23,638 bases of DNA, from positions 1-23,638 of the forward strand of contig DAITMF010000047.1 in the NCBI GenBank assembly GCA_036835325.1, in the 5' to 3' direction. Origin of the DNA: CAMCHP01 sp036835325. Lineage in GTDB: Bacteria > Bacteroidota > Bacteroidia > Flavobacteriales_D > Sanyastnellaceae. The position numbers and the translations under genes were made by a program. Within the stretch, counting starts at the first letter, position 1. The number at the start of each line of letters is the position of its first letter. The notes under the pieces are model-generated. The model ran no database searches, had not been told where the DNA came from, and worked only from the letters and a program-made list of their open reading frames with translations. This document shows, in pieces, positions 1 through 7,450 of this stretch.

Positions 1-130
1 GTAGGTAAGTCCCGTAGGGACGTAGGTTGATTCGCGACCGTTTCCTACGCCGCTACACGGCTTACGGGATGTTGTGGGCGCCCCTACATGGACGGGCCAG
101 AGGCCCATCCCTACCCAACCTACGTCGCTC
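1..130. repeat. Degenerate REP-like inverted repeats, non-coding
   Basis: No convincing gene lies here. The stretch is built of GTAGGGACG-type blocks: an 11-bp perfect inverted pair (GACGTAGGTTG at 19-29 and CAACCTACGTC at 116-126), a small TCCC/GGGA hairpin at 10-20, and a GGGCC-AGA-GGCCC hairpin at 94-106. It resembles the short palindromic intergenic repeats scattered through many bacterial genomes. It may be a decayed REP or MITE copy cut by the window edge. Family membership cannot be settled from one copy. Confidence 0.5.
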
Positions 131-235
131 TGCGGCTGCGCGTGCGACCGGTGTGAAATGTCGTTTCCATTGAGCCGGGTTGTGACGGTAAGGGTGTTAA
201 ACATTTTTCAGTGTACCAAAAGGTTTACCGTCCCC

Positions 236-263
236 AAAAAAAGAGCCGGCGCAAGCCGGCTCT
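236..263 (-). terminator. Intrinsic terminator of the glutamine synthetase gene
   Basis: Perfect 9-bp stem (242-250 pairs with 255-263, AGAGCCGGC arm) with a 4-nt loop. On the minus strand it is followed by a run of Ts (236-241 are all A on the plus strand). It lies about 75 bp past the stop codon of the minus-strand glutamine synthetase gene, with the heptamer repeat in between. Confidence 0.85.
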
Positions 264-269
264 CCACAG

Positions 270-332
270 TCTAAAATCTAAAGTCCAGAATCTAAAGTCT
301 AAAATCTAAAGTCTAAAATCTAAAGTCCAGAA
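270..332. repeat. 7-bp tandem repeat, nine units
   Basis: Nine consecutive 7-bp units fill 270-332: TCTAAAA, TCTAAAG, TCCAGAA, TCTAAAG, TCTAAAA, TCTAAAG, TCTAAAA, TCTAAAG, TCCAGAA. The TCCAGAA variant sits at units 3 and 9, so a 42-bp higher-order period is also visible. The array occupies the 3' untranslated region between the glutamine synthetase stop codon (337) and its terminator. Confidence 0.9.
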
Positions 333-336
333 CAAA

Positions 337-2526
337 TCAACGTGTAAACAACAACTCACGCAGCTTCGGCATCGGCCACAGTTCGTCGTCGACCAACATC
401 TCCAGCTTGTCGCTGTGCTCGCGGATGGTCTCCATCAACGGCAATACCACCTTCACATACGCATCGGCCTTTTTCTCCACATCGGCCAGGGCGTCAATCT
501 TGCGGCGCTGCTCCAACAAAGCGTCAACGTTGTCTTTCACGCCTTTCAAATTCGCTGAAATGTCAACAATCAACTTCATCTGTGTGCTGCTCGCATCGGC
601 GAAATCTTTCGCAGGAAGGATGTCTTTCAACCCGCGGACGTTCTCAATCAAGCGATTCTGGTACTCTACAGCCGGCGGAATGACGTGGTTTTGGGCCAAA
701 TCGGCACATACACGCGCCTCAATCTGACGGCGCATGATGTAGGCCTCGAACTCAACCTCAGCGCGTGCTTCGATTTCTTCCGGACTCAACACGCCCATGT
801 CGCTGAAGAGTTTTTGCACTTTCTTGTCTTTCCAAACGCGCAACGCTTCAGGCGTGTTCATGAGGTTCGACAATCCGCGCTTCTTCGCTTCTTTCTTCCA
901 CTCTTCGCCGTAGCCGTTGCCTTCAAAGCGCACGGCCTTCGACTCGCGGATGAGGTGCTGCAACTCGTGCAAAATGGCGTCGTCTTTCTTCAAGCCTTGG
1001 GCAATGCGGGCATCCACGCTCTTCTTGAACTCGATGAGCTGCTCGGCCACGATGGTGTTCAAGGCAATCATCGCGCTGGCACAGTTGGCCGATGAACCCA
1101 CAGCGCGGAACTCAAACTTGTTGCCGGTGAAGGCAAACGGCGAGGTGCGGTTGCGGTCGGTGTTGTCGAGCAACACTTCAGGAATGCGACCAATCTCGAG
1201 CTTAATGGCGGTTTTGTCGGCCGGGGTCAACTGACCGGCTTTGATGTTCTTCTCCAAATCATCAAGAAGCTGCGACAACTGCGTACCGATGAAGGCTGAA
1301 ATAATGGCCGGCGGTGCTTCGTTGGCGCCCAAACGGTGGTCGTTGCCGGCACCGGCGATGCTGGCGCGCAACACGTCTGAGTTCTTGCGCATCGCCATGA
1401 TGGTGTTCACAAAGAAGGTCAAGAAGCGGAGGTTGCTCTTGGGGTTCTTGCCGGGCTTCAACAGGTTCACACCGGTGTCGGTGGCCAATGACCAGTTGTT
1501 GTGCTTGCCCGATCCGTTCAAACCGGCGAAGGGCTTCTCGTGCAACAACACGCGGAACTCGTGCTTCTTGGCGGTTTTGTCGAGCAAATCCATCAAAAGC
1601 TGGTTGTGGTCGTTGGCGAGGTTGCACTCTTCAAAAATCGGCGCCATCTCAAACTGGTTCGGGGCCACTTCATTGTGACGGGTGGTCACCGGAATGCCGA
1701 GCTTGTGGCACTCGCTCTCCAATTCTTTCATGAACGCCATCACACGATCGGGAATTGAACCGAAGTAGTGGTCATCAAGCTGCTGGCCTTTGGCCGGATT
1801 GTGTCCGAACAAGGCGCGGCCGGTCAAGGCGATGTCAGGACGAGCGTTGAATAGGGCTTTGTCAACCAGGAAGTACTCCTGCTCCCATCCGAGGGTGGTG
1901 ATGACCTTCTTCACGTCGCGGTCGAAGTACTGGCACACGTCGGTCGCGGCTTTGTCGATGGCGGTCAAGGCCTTCAACAAGGGCACTTTGTAGTCAAGTG
2001 CGTAGCCGGTGTACGAAATGAAAATGGTAGGAATGCAAAGGGTGTTGCCGATCACGAAGGCGGGCGACGACGGATCCCAGATGGTGTAACCGCGGGCCTC
2101 AAAGGTGTTGCGGATACCGCCGTTGGGGAACGACGACGCGTCGGGCTCTTGCTGAACGAGCAATGAACCGTCAAACTTCTCAATGGCACGTCCGTCGCCG
2201 GTGGGCTGAATGAACGAGTCGTGCTTCTCAGCCGTAGCACCGGTCAATGGCTGAAACCAGTGGGTGTAGTGCGTGGCTCCGCGTGAAATTGCCCAATCTT
2301 TCATCGCCGTAGCGATTTGGTCGGCAATCGTGCGCTCGATGCGCGCACCTTGTGTAATGGCGGCCATCACGTTGAGGTAGGCCTCATCGGTGAGGTATTC
2401 GCGCATCACGTGCTGACTGAATACGTTAACGCCGTAGTACTCTGAAATACGTGCGGCGGGAGGCGTTTGATGGAGCGGCTTGCGCACCATTACTTCCTCA
2501 AGGGCTTTGCTGCGGATTGTTGACAT
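337..2526 (-). CDS. glnN: Glutamine synthetase type III
   Basis: ATP-dependent synthesis of glutamine from glutamate and ammonia, in the cytoplasm. The 729-residue length fits the large GSIII family (about 700-730 residues) and not the 450-residue type I. Visible features are the GSIII N-terminal block THWFQPLTGATAEKHDSF (87-104), the metal/substrate segment GWEQEYFLVD (213-222), NEVAPNQFEMAPIFE (285-299), GSGKHNNWS (338-346), and the later NRTSPFAFTGNKFEFR region for ATP and glutamate. The ATG at 2524-2526 is 31 bp from a well-formed Bacteroidota promoter, which supports this start. The gene is monocistronic: it has its own promoter and terminator. The symbol glnN follows Bacteroides usage; glnA is also used. 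No residue looks missing. Confidence 0.96.
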   Translation of the reverse strand: MSTIRSKALEEVMVRKPLHQTPPAARISEYYGVNVFSQHVMREYLTDEAYLNVMAAITQGARIERTIADQIATAMKDWAISRGATHYTHWFQPLTGATAEKHDSFIQPTGDGRAIEKFDGSLLVQQEPDASSFPNGGIRNTFEARGYTIWDPSSPAFVIGNTLCIPTIFISYTGYALDYKVPLLKALTAIDKAATDVCQYFDRDVKKVITTLGWEQEYFLVDKALFNARPDIALTGRALFGHNPAKGQQLDDHYFGSIPDRVMAFMKELESECHKLGIPVTTRHNEVAPNQFEMAPIFEECNLANDHNQLLMDLLDKTAKKHEFRVLLHEKPFAGLNGSGKHNNWSLATDTGVNLLKPGKNPKSNLRFLTFFVNTIMAMRKNSDVLRASIAGAGNDHRLGANEAPPAIISAFIGTQLSQLLDDLEKNIKAGQLTPADKTAIKLEIGRIPEVLLDNTDRNRTSPFAFTGNKFEFRAVGSSANCASAMIALNTIVAEQLIEFKKSVDARIAQGLKKDDAILHELQHLIRESKAVRFEGNGYGEEWKKEAKKRGLSNLMNTPEALRVWKDKKVQKLFSDMGVLSPEEIEARAEVEFEAYIMRRQIEARVCADLAQNHVIPPAVEYQNRLIENVRGLKDILPAKDFADASSTQMKLIVDISANLKGVKDNVDALLEQRRKIDALADVEKKADAYVKVVLPLMETIREHSDKLEMLVDDELWPMPKLRELLFTR

Positions 2527-2535
2527 GGCTTGACG

Positions 2536-2554
2536 GTGAAATATTAATTTTCAC
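2536..2554 (-). promoter_or_regulatory. Operator-like palindrome at the glnN transcription start
   Basis: Perfect 6-bp arms GTGAAA (2536-2541) and TTTCAC (2549-2554) around a 7-bp AT-only spacer. It lies 3 bp downstream of the -7 box and 9 bp upstream of the start codon, so a bound protein would block initiation. The spacing does not fit a CRP/FNR site (GTGA-N6-TCAC). The regulator is unknown. Confidence 0.5.
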
Positions 2555-2556
2555 GG

Positions 2557-2587
2557 CAAAGGTACTTCAACCGAAGGGTCATGTCAA
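2557..2587 (-). promoter_or_regulatory. Bacteroidota-type promoter of glnN
   Basis: On the minus strand a perfect -7 element TACCTTTG (plus 2557-2564; consensus TAnnTTTG) is preceded 23 bp upstream, start to start, by TTGAC (plus 2583-2587) as the -33 element. This spacing suits the phylum's primary sigma factor. Confidence 0.75.
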
Positions 2588-2612
2588 TCATTTTTATCAA
2601 AATCTTTCCAAC

Positions 2613-2708
2613 ACCCCCTCCCATGAAGGGGGTAGTTCTCATTTTTTATCTTTTTTGGGTGGATGGACGTCGTTTTTACGCCCATCCACCCTCCATCCAC
2701 CCAAAAAA
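2613..2708. repeat. Stacked inverted repeats between glnN and the PNGase-like gene
   Basis: Two structures. ACCCCCT (2613-2619) pairs with AGGGGGT (2627-2633). A 16-bp perfect inverted repeat TTTTTTGGGTGGATGG (2651-2666) pairs with 2693-2708. The CCATCCACCC arm is duplicated (2682-2691 and again 2693-2702), so the left arm can pair with either copy, giving two mutually exclusive hairpins. In both directions the stem begins with Ts and ends with As, which is not the order for an intrinsic terminator. The right end shares its A-run with the terminator at 2703-2743. Confidence 0.6.
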
Positions 2709-2743
2709 AGAAGTGCCCCGGCCGCAAAAAGCAACCGGAGCAC
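2703..2743 (-). terminator. Intrinsic terminator of the PNGase-like gene
   Basis: In minus-strand RNA, 2743-2731 pairs with 2725-2713 over 13 bp (three G-U wobbles, otherwise Watson-Crick) around a U5 loop. The tail is UUC followed by U7 (plus A-run 2703-2709). It begins 36 bp after the stop codon at 2780. Confidence 0.8.
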
Positions 2744-2779
2744 TCCAAAATCAACGAACAGGAATAAAAAATCTTCAGT

Positions 2780-5700
2780 TTACTTGACCCATCGCGTGGC
2801 CGAACGGATGCCGCGGTCGGTCACCACCACCTGGTAGATACCGGCGGGCAAATCGGCAGTGGGGACAAGGATGTCGTTGTACGCGCCCTGCACCACGCCC
2901 CTGCCCTGGCCTTCGCGCACGAGCTGTCCGCTCAGGTTGTACACCTGCCAGGTCATGGCGCTCGATGCATTGGCGACGCGCAAAATAAAGCGGTCATCGC
3001 CTGGATTCGGGAACACGGTCAGCGATGGCCCTGCGGGCTGCGCTTCTTCTTCAACCGAAACCACGTTGGTCTTCATGTAAAAGGTGTGCTCGATTTCTTT
3101 GCCGAAATCGGGATCGAACTGCACCAAGCTGCCGCCTACCCTGCGCAAGCGGGCGTTGCCATTGCCGTCGTTGTTGGCGAAAAAGGCCAGGCCGTTGTCG
3201 GCCGAATCGGTCAAGCGGTAGGTGTAGCAGCCTTGGTTGATGTTAAGTGTATCGCGGAAGTTCGTTTGCGCCACGTCGTAGGTGCGCTCCCATACCACGC
3301 TGCCGTTCATGGTTTCAATGGTTGAGGTGTTCTGCCATGGCACGCTGTTTGTGGTCACCCACACGATCACGCGGTTGTCGTCGAGGTTCGGATAGCTGTA
3401 CACGGGCGGACGGTTGAACACCGATGTGCCGGTGTTGTTGAAGGCGTTTTCGTCGGCCGCTCCGTTGGGCGCTCCCACTTCGACCATGAAGAGGCCGGTT
3501 TCGCTCTCTTCCGAGAACCACAAATCGGCGTTGGAATAGGTCAGGGTGACGTCTTCGAATTCACCGAAGGCGAGGTTGCCGCTCCAAGCGAAGCTCTCCA
3601 TGGCGCCTGCGAGGCCGAAGTTGATGGTGCAGCTGGTCAACGGCGCACTTCCGTTGTTGCGGATGCGCACCACGGGCTTGTTGCAAATGGGGTTCATGCG
3701 GCTGCGGATCTTCATGGTGCTCGGCGCCAAAATCTCCATCAGCTCAACGTCGTTGGTGAAGTTGTGTGCTCCGTAGGCGATGATTTGGCCTTCCATAATG
3801 TAGTTACCAAAAGGGTCGTAGGTGATGTCGTAATCAACGCTGAACGGCGCATTGTTTGATACCAATGGCGTCAATTCAAAGTCTTGGGTGGTTACCACAT
3901 CGCCCGGACACCAACCGGCGCGGTCGTAGATCCAGGTTCCACCCTGCGGGTAGAGCGGATTGTCAGCGCACTCTTGCATGATTTCCCACGACCATTGCGG
4001 CGTGCCGTTCACTTCAACGGTGTGCGTGTTGAAGCAGAACTCGGCGCAGTTATTGCCCTGGCCAAACCCGTGGCCCGATGCACGGGTTTTCAGGCGGAAG
4101 GTTTCTTCGTCCGCCTCCGGTGTGAAGCTGTGCTCGGTTACGTTTTGGTCGAAGTTGCTGAGGTTGTAGCTGCCTTTCCAGAAGGCATCCACACGTTTCA
4201 CTTCGCGTGGGGGTGTTCCTTCGATGAAGAGAAACTTCAAATCGAGGAGCTCTTGCCAGTTGCCGGCTTCCAACTCGACCATTCCTTGCAACAGTGGAGC
4301 GTAGTCGGTCACGTCGAAGACCCACGTCCATCCATCCGAATCCAAGCTCAAACCAATCCCATACGGCGTGATGTAGCGACCAATCTCGAAGCGGTTCACC
4401 ACTTCAAACGGCACTCCGTAGTACTCCAAGGTGTTGTTGACGAGGTCAATGTAGCCGAGGTTGTTGGTATACGGCTCAATGAAGTTGCCTTCGGGGTCGT
4501 ACACGCCATAGGTGTCGCTCTCAAGCCAGGCGGCAGTGACGTCAATCACTTCTACAAAGTTGCCGTTGATTTGGTGGGTCACAAGTGAAGAGGCGGGGGC
4601 CACCTCTAGTTCATCGTAGCTGTCATCAACCGTGATGGGGCTGAAATCACCCGTGCTCAAGGCAATCGACGGACGGAAATCAATCGTTTCGCCGCGCAAG
4701 AAGAGCGCATCGGCGGGGTGCAAAGGGCGGTCGGCCTGGCCCACCACGTAGCCGTGGAAGTCGTTGCCGCTGTGGTCGGTAACGAGCTCGCCGTTGCTAT
4801 TATTAAAGGTATAGTACACACGCAGGTTGTCGAAGGCCGGGTGGCTCTCATCGATGCGTTGGGTCAGGTACGCTGCAATGGTTGCTTCATCAAGGGCTTC
4901 GGCAAAGACGGCAAACTCATCGATGTCGCCGTTGTAGAAGCTGCCGCCACCGGCCGAGCTGCCGATGCGGAAACGCACGATACCGTCCATCAAGCGGGTG
5001 CGATCAGCGCCCGTGTGCCAGAGTTCGCCGTTGAGGTAGATGTTCATCACCCCGGTGGCGGCGTCTTTGGTAAAGGCGTAGTGGTTCCACTGGCCTTCAA
5101 AAAGGTTCGGCGTAGCTGCTTTGTCAATGCGGTCGTAGCCGCCCGATTGACCGGCATCCCAGTACACGCGGCTGTTTTCCCACGGCAGGTGGGTGTTGAG
5201 CACGCGTTGTCCGTTGCTGTTGATGCCCTCAAAGCAGTACTGGCTGGCGGGCTGCACTGCGGCATCGCCGCGCACCCAGAACATCACGGTCACCTGGTCG
5301 GTGAGCGTGTTGACGGCCGCGGCGGGCACTTCAACGAAGGCATTGCCGTTGAAGCGGATGTAGCGGTCATCGGCTTCGCTGTCAATGGCCATGGAGGCCG
5401 CTGAGTGACCGAGAAATGCGGTGGGCGAACCCTGCACAGCTGCCGTGTAGTTCAGCTCAAAAACGAGGTTGCTTGTGCCATTGTAGGCAAACGGCGTATG
5501 GAAGTTCAGGAGGAGGTTTTCGCCTGCGGCGGGATTGAACACATCGGTGTACACCTCGGTCATGTTGCCGGCAAACCATGTGTTGGCAGGCGCACTTGTG
5601 GTCGCGGCCATGCGGAGGGTAAGCAAACCACCCCACCCTACTTCACTGCCGAAGGCCAGTTCGAGTTGACCAATATTGCCCGCGGTAACGCCAAGTGCTG

Positions 5701-6253
5701 CAAGTTCATCGGCCGTGTAAGTGAATTGGAGGCGGCTGCGGCGACGATCGGTGCGCAGGGCGCCGAGGTTGTTGACCGAGCTTGCCGATGCACTGCTGCT
5801 TACCACGTTGCTCGCACCGGCATCAATGACGGGCGTGTAGGTATGGCGAACAAGGTTGTAGGCCACTTGATCGCTCACCGAAGCCGTCTCAAAGCCTTGG
5901 TTGTTCAGCAAGTAGAACGGGTGCGTCAGGAAGGTTGAGTCGAGCTCGCCGGTGTGCTCGAAGAGGTAGTTGTAGGTGAGGTAGTCCCACTCCCCGCAGG
6001 GAAAGCCCAAACCGCCGGCGGTCATGCCGCCTTCGAAGCACTTAAGGGTGTGGTACATCAAGATTTTTTGGTAGCTCGTGCCGTCGTCTTCGGGGAACTG
6101 GAACCAGCGTCGTCCCGGACTTTTATACGCACCGGGCTGAGCGAGTTGCTCTTCCCATGTGAAGGTTTGCACAATGGTTGTATCGCCGGGATCGGCCGCT
6201 GCGCTAAGGCATCCGAACCACACAGCCGCAGCAAGGAACAGGTTTTTGGTCAT
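2780..6253 (-). CDS. Secreted PNGase F-like glycoamidase with LamG insertion and T9SS sorting domain
   Basis: Predicted secreted or surface protein of 1157 residues, likely acting on N-glycoproteins by cleaving the glycan-asparagine amide bond. Start at 6253 because it gives a clean signal peptide (MTKNLFLAAAVWFGCLSAAA, cleavage near 20); the frame stays open 80 codons upstream but that part is not protein-like. PNGase F signatures, from memory of the family: CGEWD (86-90, Asp90 matching catalytic Asp60), EIGRYITPYGIG (623-634), the FDVTDYAPLLQG stretch (646-657), CAEFCFNTHT (736-745, Glu738 matching Glu206 between the two cysteines) and YDRAGWCPG (776-784). The third acidic residue (Glu118) has no clear counterpart. 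A LamG jellyroll (about 298-470) lies inside the N-terminal domain. The last 80 or so residues (PNPGDDRF..., ending IRSATRWVK) are a type A T9SS signal. The gene is divergent from the ATP-grasp gene and has its own terminator. Confidence 0.82.
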   Translation of the reverse strand: MTKNLFLAAAVWFGCLSAAADPGDTTIVQTFTWEEQLAQPGAYKSPGRRWFQFPEDDGTSYQKILMYHTLKCFEGGMTAGGLGFPCGEWDYLTYNYLFEHTGELDSTFLTHPFYLLNNQGFETASVSDQVAYNLVRHTYTPVIDAGASNVVSSSASASSVNNLGALRTDRRRSRLQFTYTADELAALGVTAGNIGQLELAFGSEVGWGGLLTLRMAATTSAPANTWFAGNMTEVYTDVFNPAAGENLLLNFHTPFAYNGTSNLVFELNYTAAVQGSPTAFLGHSAASMAIDSEADDRYIRFNGNAFVEVPAAAVNTLTDQVTVMFWVRGDAAVQPASQYCFEGINSNGQRVLNTHLPWENSRVYWDAGQSGGYDRIDKAATPNLFEGQWNHYAFTKDAATGVMNIYLNGELWHTGADRTRLMDGIVRFRIGSSAGGGSFYNGDIDEFAVFAEALDEATIAAYLTQRIDESHPAFDNLRVYYTFNNSNGELVTDHSGNDFHGYVVGQADRPLHPADALFLRGETIDFRPSIALSTGDFSPITVDDSYDELEVAPASSLVTHQINGNFVEVIDVTAAWLESDTYGVYDPEGNFIEPYTNNLGYIDLVNNTLEYYGVPFEVVNRFEIGRYITPYGIGLSLDSDGWTWVFDVTDYAPLLQGMVELEAGNWQELLDLKFLFIEGTPPREVKRVDAFWKGSYNLSNFDQNVTEHSFTPEADEETFRLKTRASGHGFGQGNNCAEFCFNTHTVEVNGTPQWSWEIMQECADNPLYPQGGTWIYDRAGWCPGDVVTTQDFELTPLVSNNAPFSVDYDITYDPFGNYIMEGQIIAYGAHNFTNDVELMEILAPSTMKIRSRMNPICNKPVVRIRNNGSAPLTSCTINFGLAGAMESFAWSGNLAFGEFEDVTLTYSNADLWFSEESETGLFMVEVGAPNGAADENAFNNTGTSVFNRPPVYSYPNLDDNRVIVWVTTNSVPWQNTSTIETMNGSVVWERTYDVAQTNFRDTLNINQGCYTYRLTDSADNGLAFFANNDGNGNARLRRVGGSLVQFDPDFGKEIEHTFYMKTNVVSVEEEAQPAGPSLTVFPNPGDDRFILRVANASSAMTWQVYNLSGQLVREGQGRGVVQGAYNDILVPTADLPAGIYQVVVTDRGIRSATRWVK

Positions 6254-6418
6254 GGCTGCAAGATAATCAACCGAGGCGAACGCATGGCACCCAAATTCAG
6301 CGGTTTGTGTGCACTCTGTTAGCAGAAGATTAAGCTTCGCTCCACAAAGTTTACCGCTGTGGTTTTTCGAATGGATGAAAAAGTATTTTCGCAGTAAACA
6401 ACGCAATACCAAACAACG

Positions 6419-7450
6419 ATGAACTACCTGTTTATCATGTATCCGTGGGACCGTGTAGCGCCTGAGAGCGACAGCACCTTGCGCCTGATTCACGAATGTG
6501 TTTCGCGCGGGTACAACGTAGCGATGACCACCGGAGCAAACCTCACCATCCGCGAGAGCTTGCCCATGGCCTTCGTAAAACTGTTCGACAAGAAGGTGAA
6601 GCCCTCATCGTCGATTTCGACCTTCTACAAGCAGGCGAAGTTCATCGAGAAAATGCTTCCACTCGCCGGTTTCGACGTGATTTTCATGCGGGCTAACCCG
6701 CCACTTGACAGCATCGTGCTCAACTTCCTCGATTCGGTGAAGAACGACGTGTTCATCATCAACAATGTTGAAGGCCTCCGCGAAGCGAACAACAAACTCT
6801 ACACCGCGGCTTTCTACGACCCGAAGAATGAAATCATTCCGGTAACGCACGTCTCCAAAAACAAAGAGTACCTCAAAGGCATCATCAAGGAGAGCGAGTC
6901 GAAGAAAATGATCATGAAGCCGCTGAACGGCTTCGGCGGCAGCGGGGTCATCGTCCTCGAAAAATCGGCCAGCTCCAACATCAATTCACTGCTCGACTTC
7001 TACATCAGCGGCAAAGACGGCGAGTCGAACTACGTGATCATTCAAGAATACGTTGAGGGCGCCGAGAAGGGCGACATCCGTGTTTTAATGCTCAACGGCG
7101 AGCCCATTGGCGCCATGCGCCGCGTACCTGCACCCGACGACGCCCGCTCAAACGTGCACGCAGGGGGCAGCGTGCACAAGCACGTGCTCACCGCCGATGA
7201 AAAACGCCTCTGCAACATCGTTGGTCCGAAACTGGTGAAAGACGGCCTCTACTTCGTTGGCCTCGACCTCATTGGCGGCAAACTCATCGAAGTGAACGTA
7301 CTTTCACCCGGAGGCATTGTTAACATCAACCGCCTCAACAGAGCGCGTTTGCAGAAACGAATCATCGATTTTTGCGACGATATGGTGAAGTACAAGGAGA
7401 CCGCCAGCGGTCGCCGCAACGAACTCCGCAAGAGCGTTCTCGATGCATAA
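6419..7450 (+). CDS. GshB-like ATP-grasp ligase (glutathione synthetase-like)
   Basis: Cytoplasmic carboxylate-amine ligase of 343 residues, forming an amide bond through an acyl-phosphate. It follows E. coli GshB along its length: N-terminal MNYLFIMYPWDRVAPESDST, the ATP-grasp lysine and glycine loop KPLNGFGGSG (167-176), QEYVEGAEKGDIRVLMLNGEP (209-229), the RVPAPDDARSNVHAGG lid (235-250) and the metal-binding GLDLIGGKLIEVNVLSPGGI (281-300). ATP and Mg residues appear intact. Where GshB has the substrate-side segment NVTSPTCI, this has NVLSPGGI, so the substrate may not be gamma-glutamylcysteine. No gshA is in view. It overlaps the next gene by 8 bp, implying coupling. A weak promoter (TTTTTC at 6363, TATTTTCG at 6384-6391, 21 bp apart) lies 28 bp upstream of the start. 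The fold is secure; the substrate is not. Confidence 0.8.
   Translation: MNYLFIMYPWDRVAPESDSTLRLIHECVSRGYNVAMTTGANLTIRESLPMAFVKLFDKKVKPSSSISTFYKQAKFIEKMLPLAGFDVIFMRANPPLDSIVLNFLDSVKNDVFIINNVEGLREANNKLYTAAFYDPKNEIIPVTHVSKNKEYLKGIIKESESKKMIMKPLNGFGGSGVIVLEKSASSNINSLLDFYISGKDGESNYVIIQEYVEGAEKGDIRVLMLNGEPIGAMRRVPAPDDARSNVHAGGSVHKHVLTADEKRLCNIVGPKLVKDGLYFVGLDLIGGKLIEVNVLSPGGIVNINRLNRARLQKRIIDFCDDMVKYKETASGRRNELRKSVLDA

Noticed and set aside
74..274. 66-codon open frame in the left non-coding region
   Set aside because: It runs through inverted repeats and the glnN terminator hairpin, and its translation is Cys/Arg/Pro-rich without any family resemblance.
6254..6493. 80-codon upstream extension of the PNGase-like gene
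   Set aside because: It overlaps the start of the divergent ATP-grasp gene, is not protein-like, and would bury a good signal peptide that starts at 6253.
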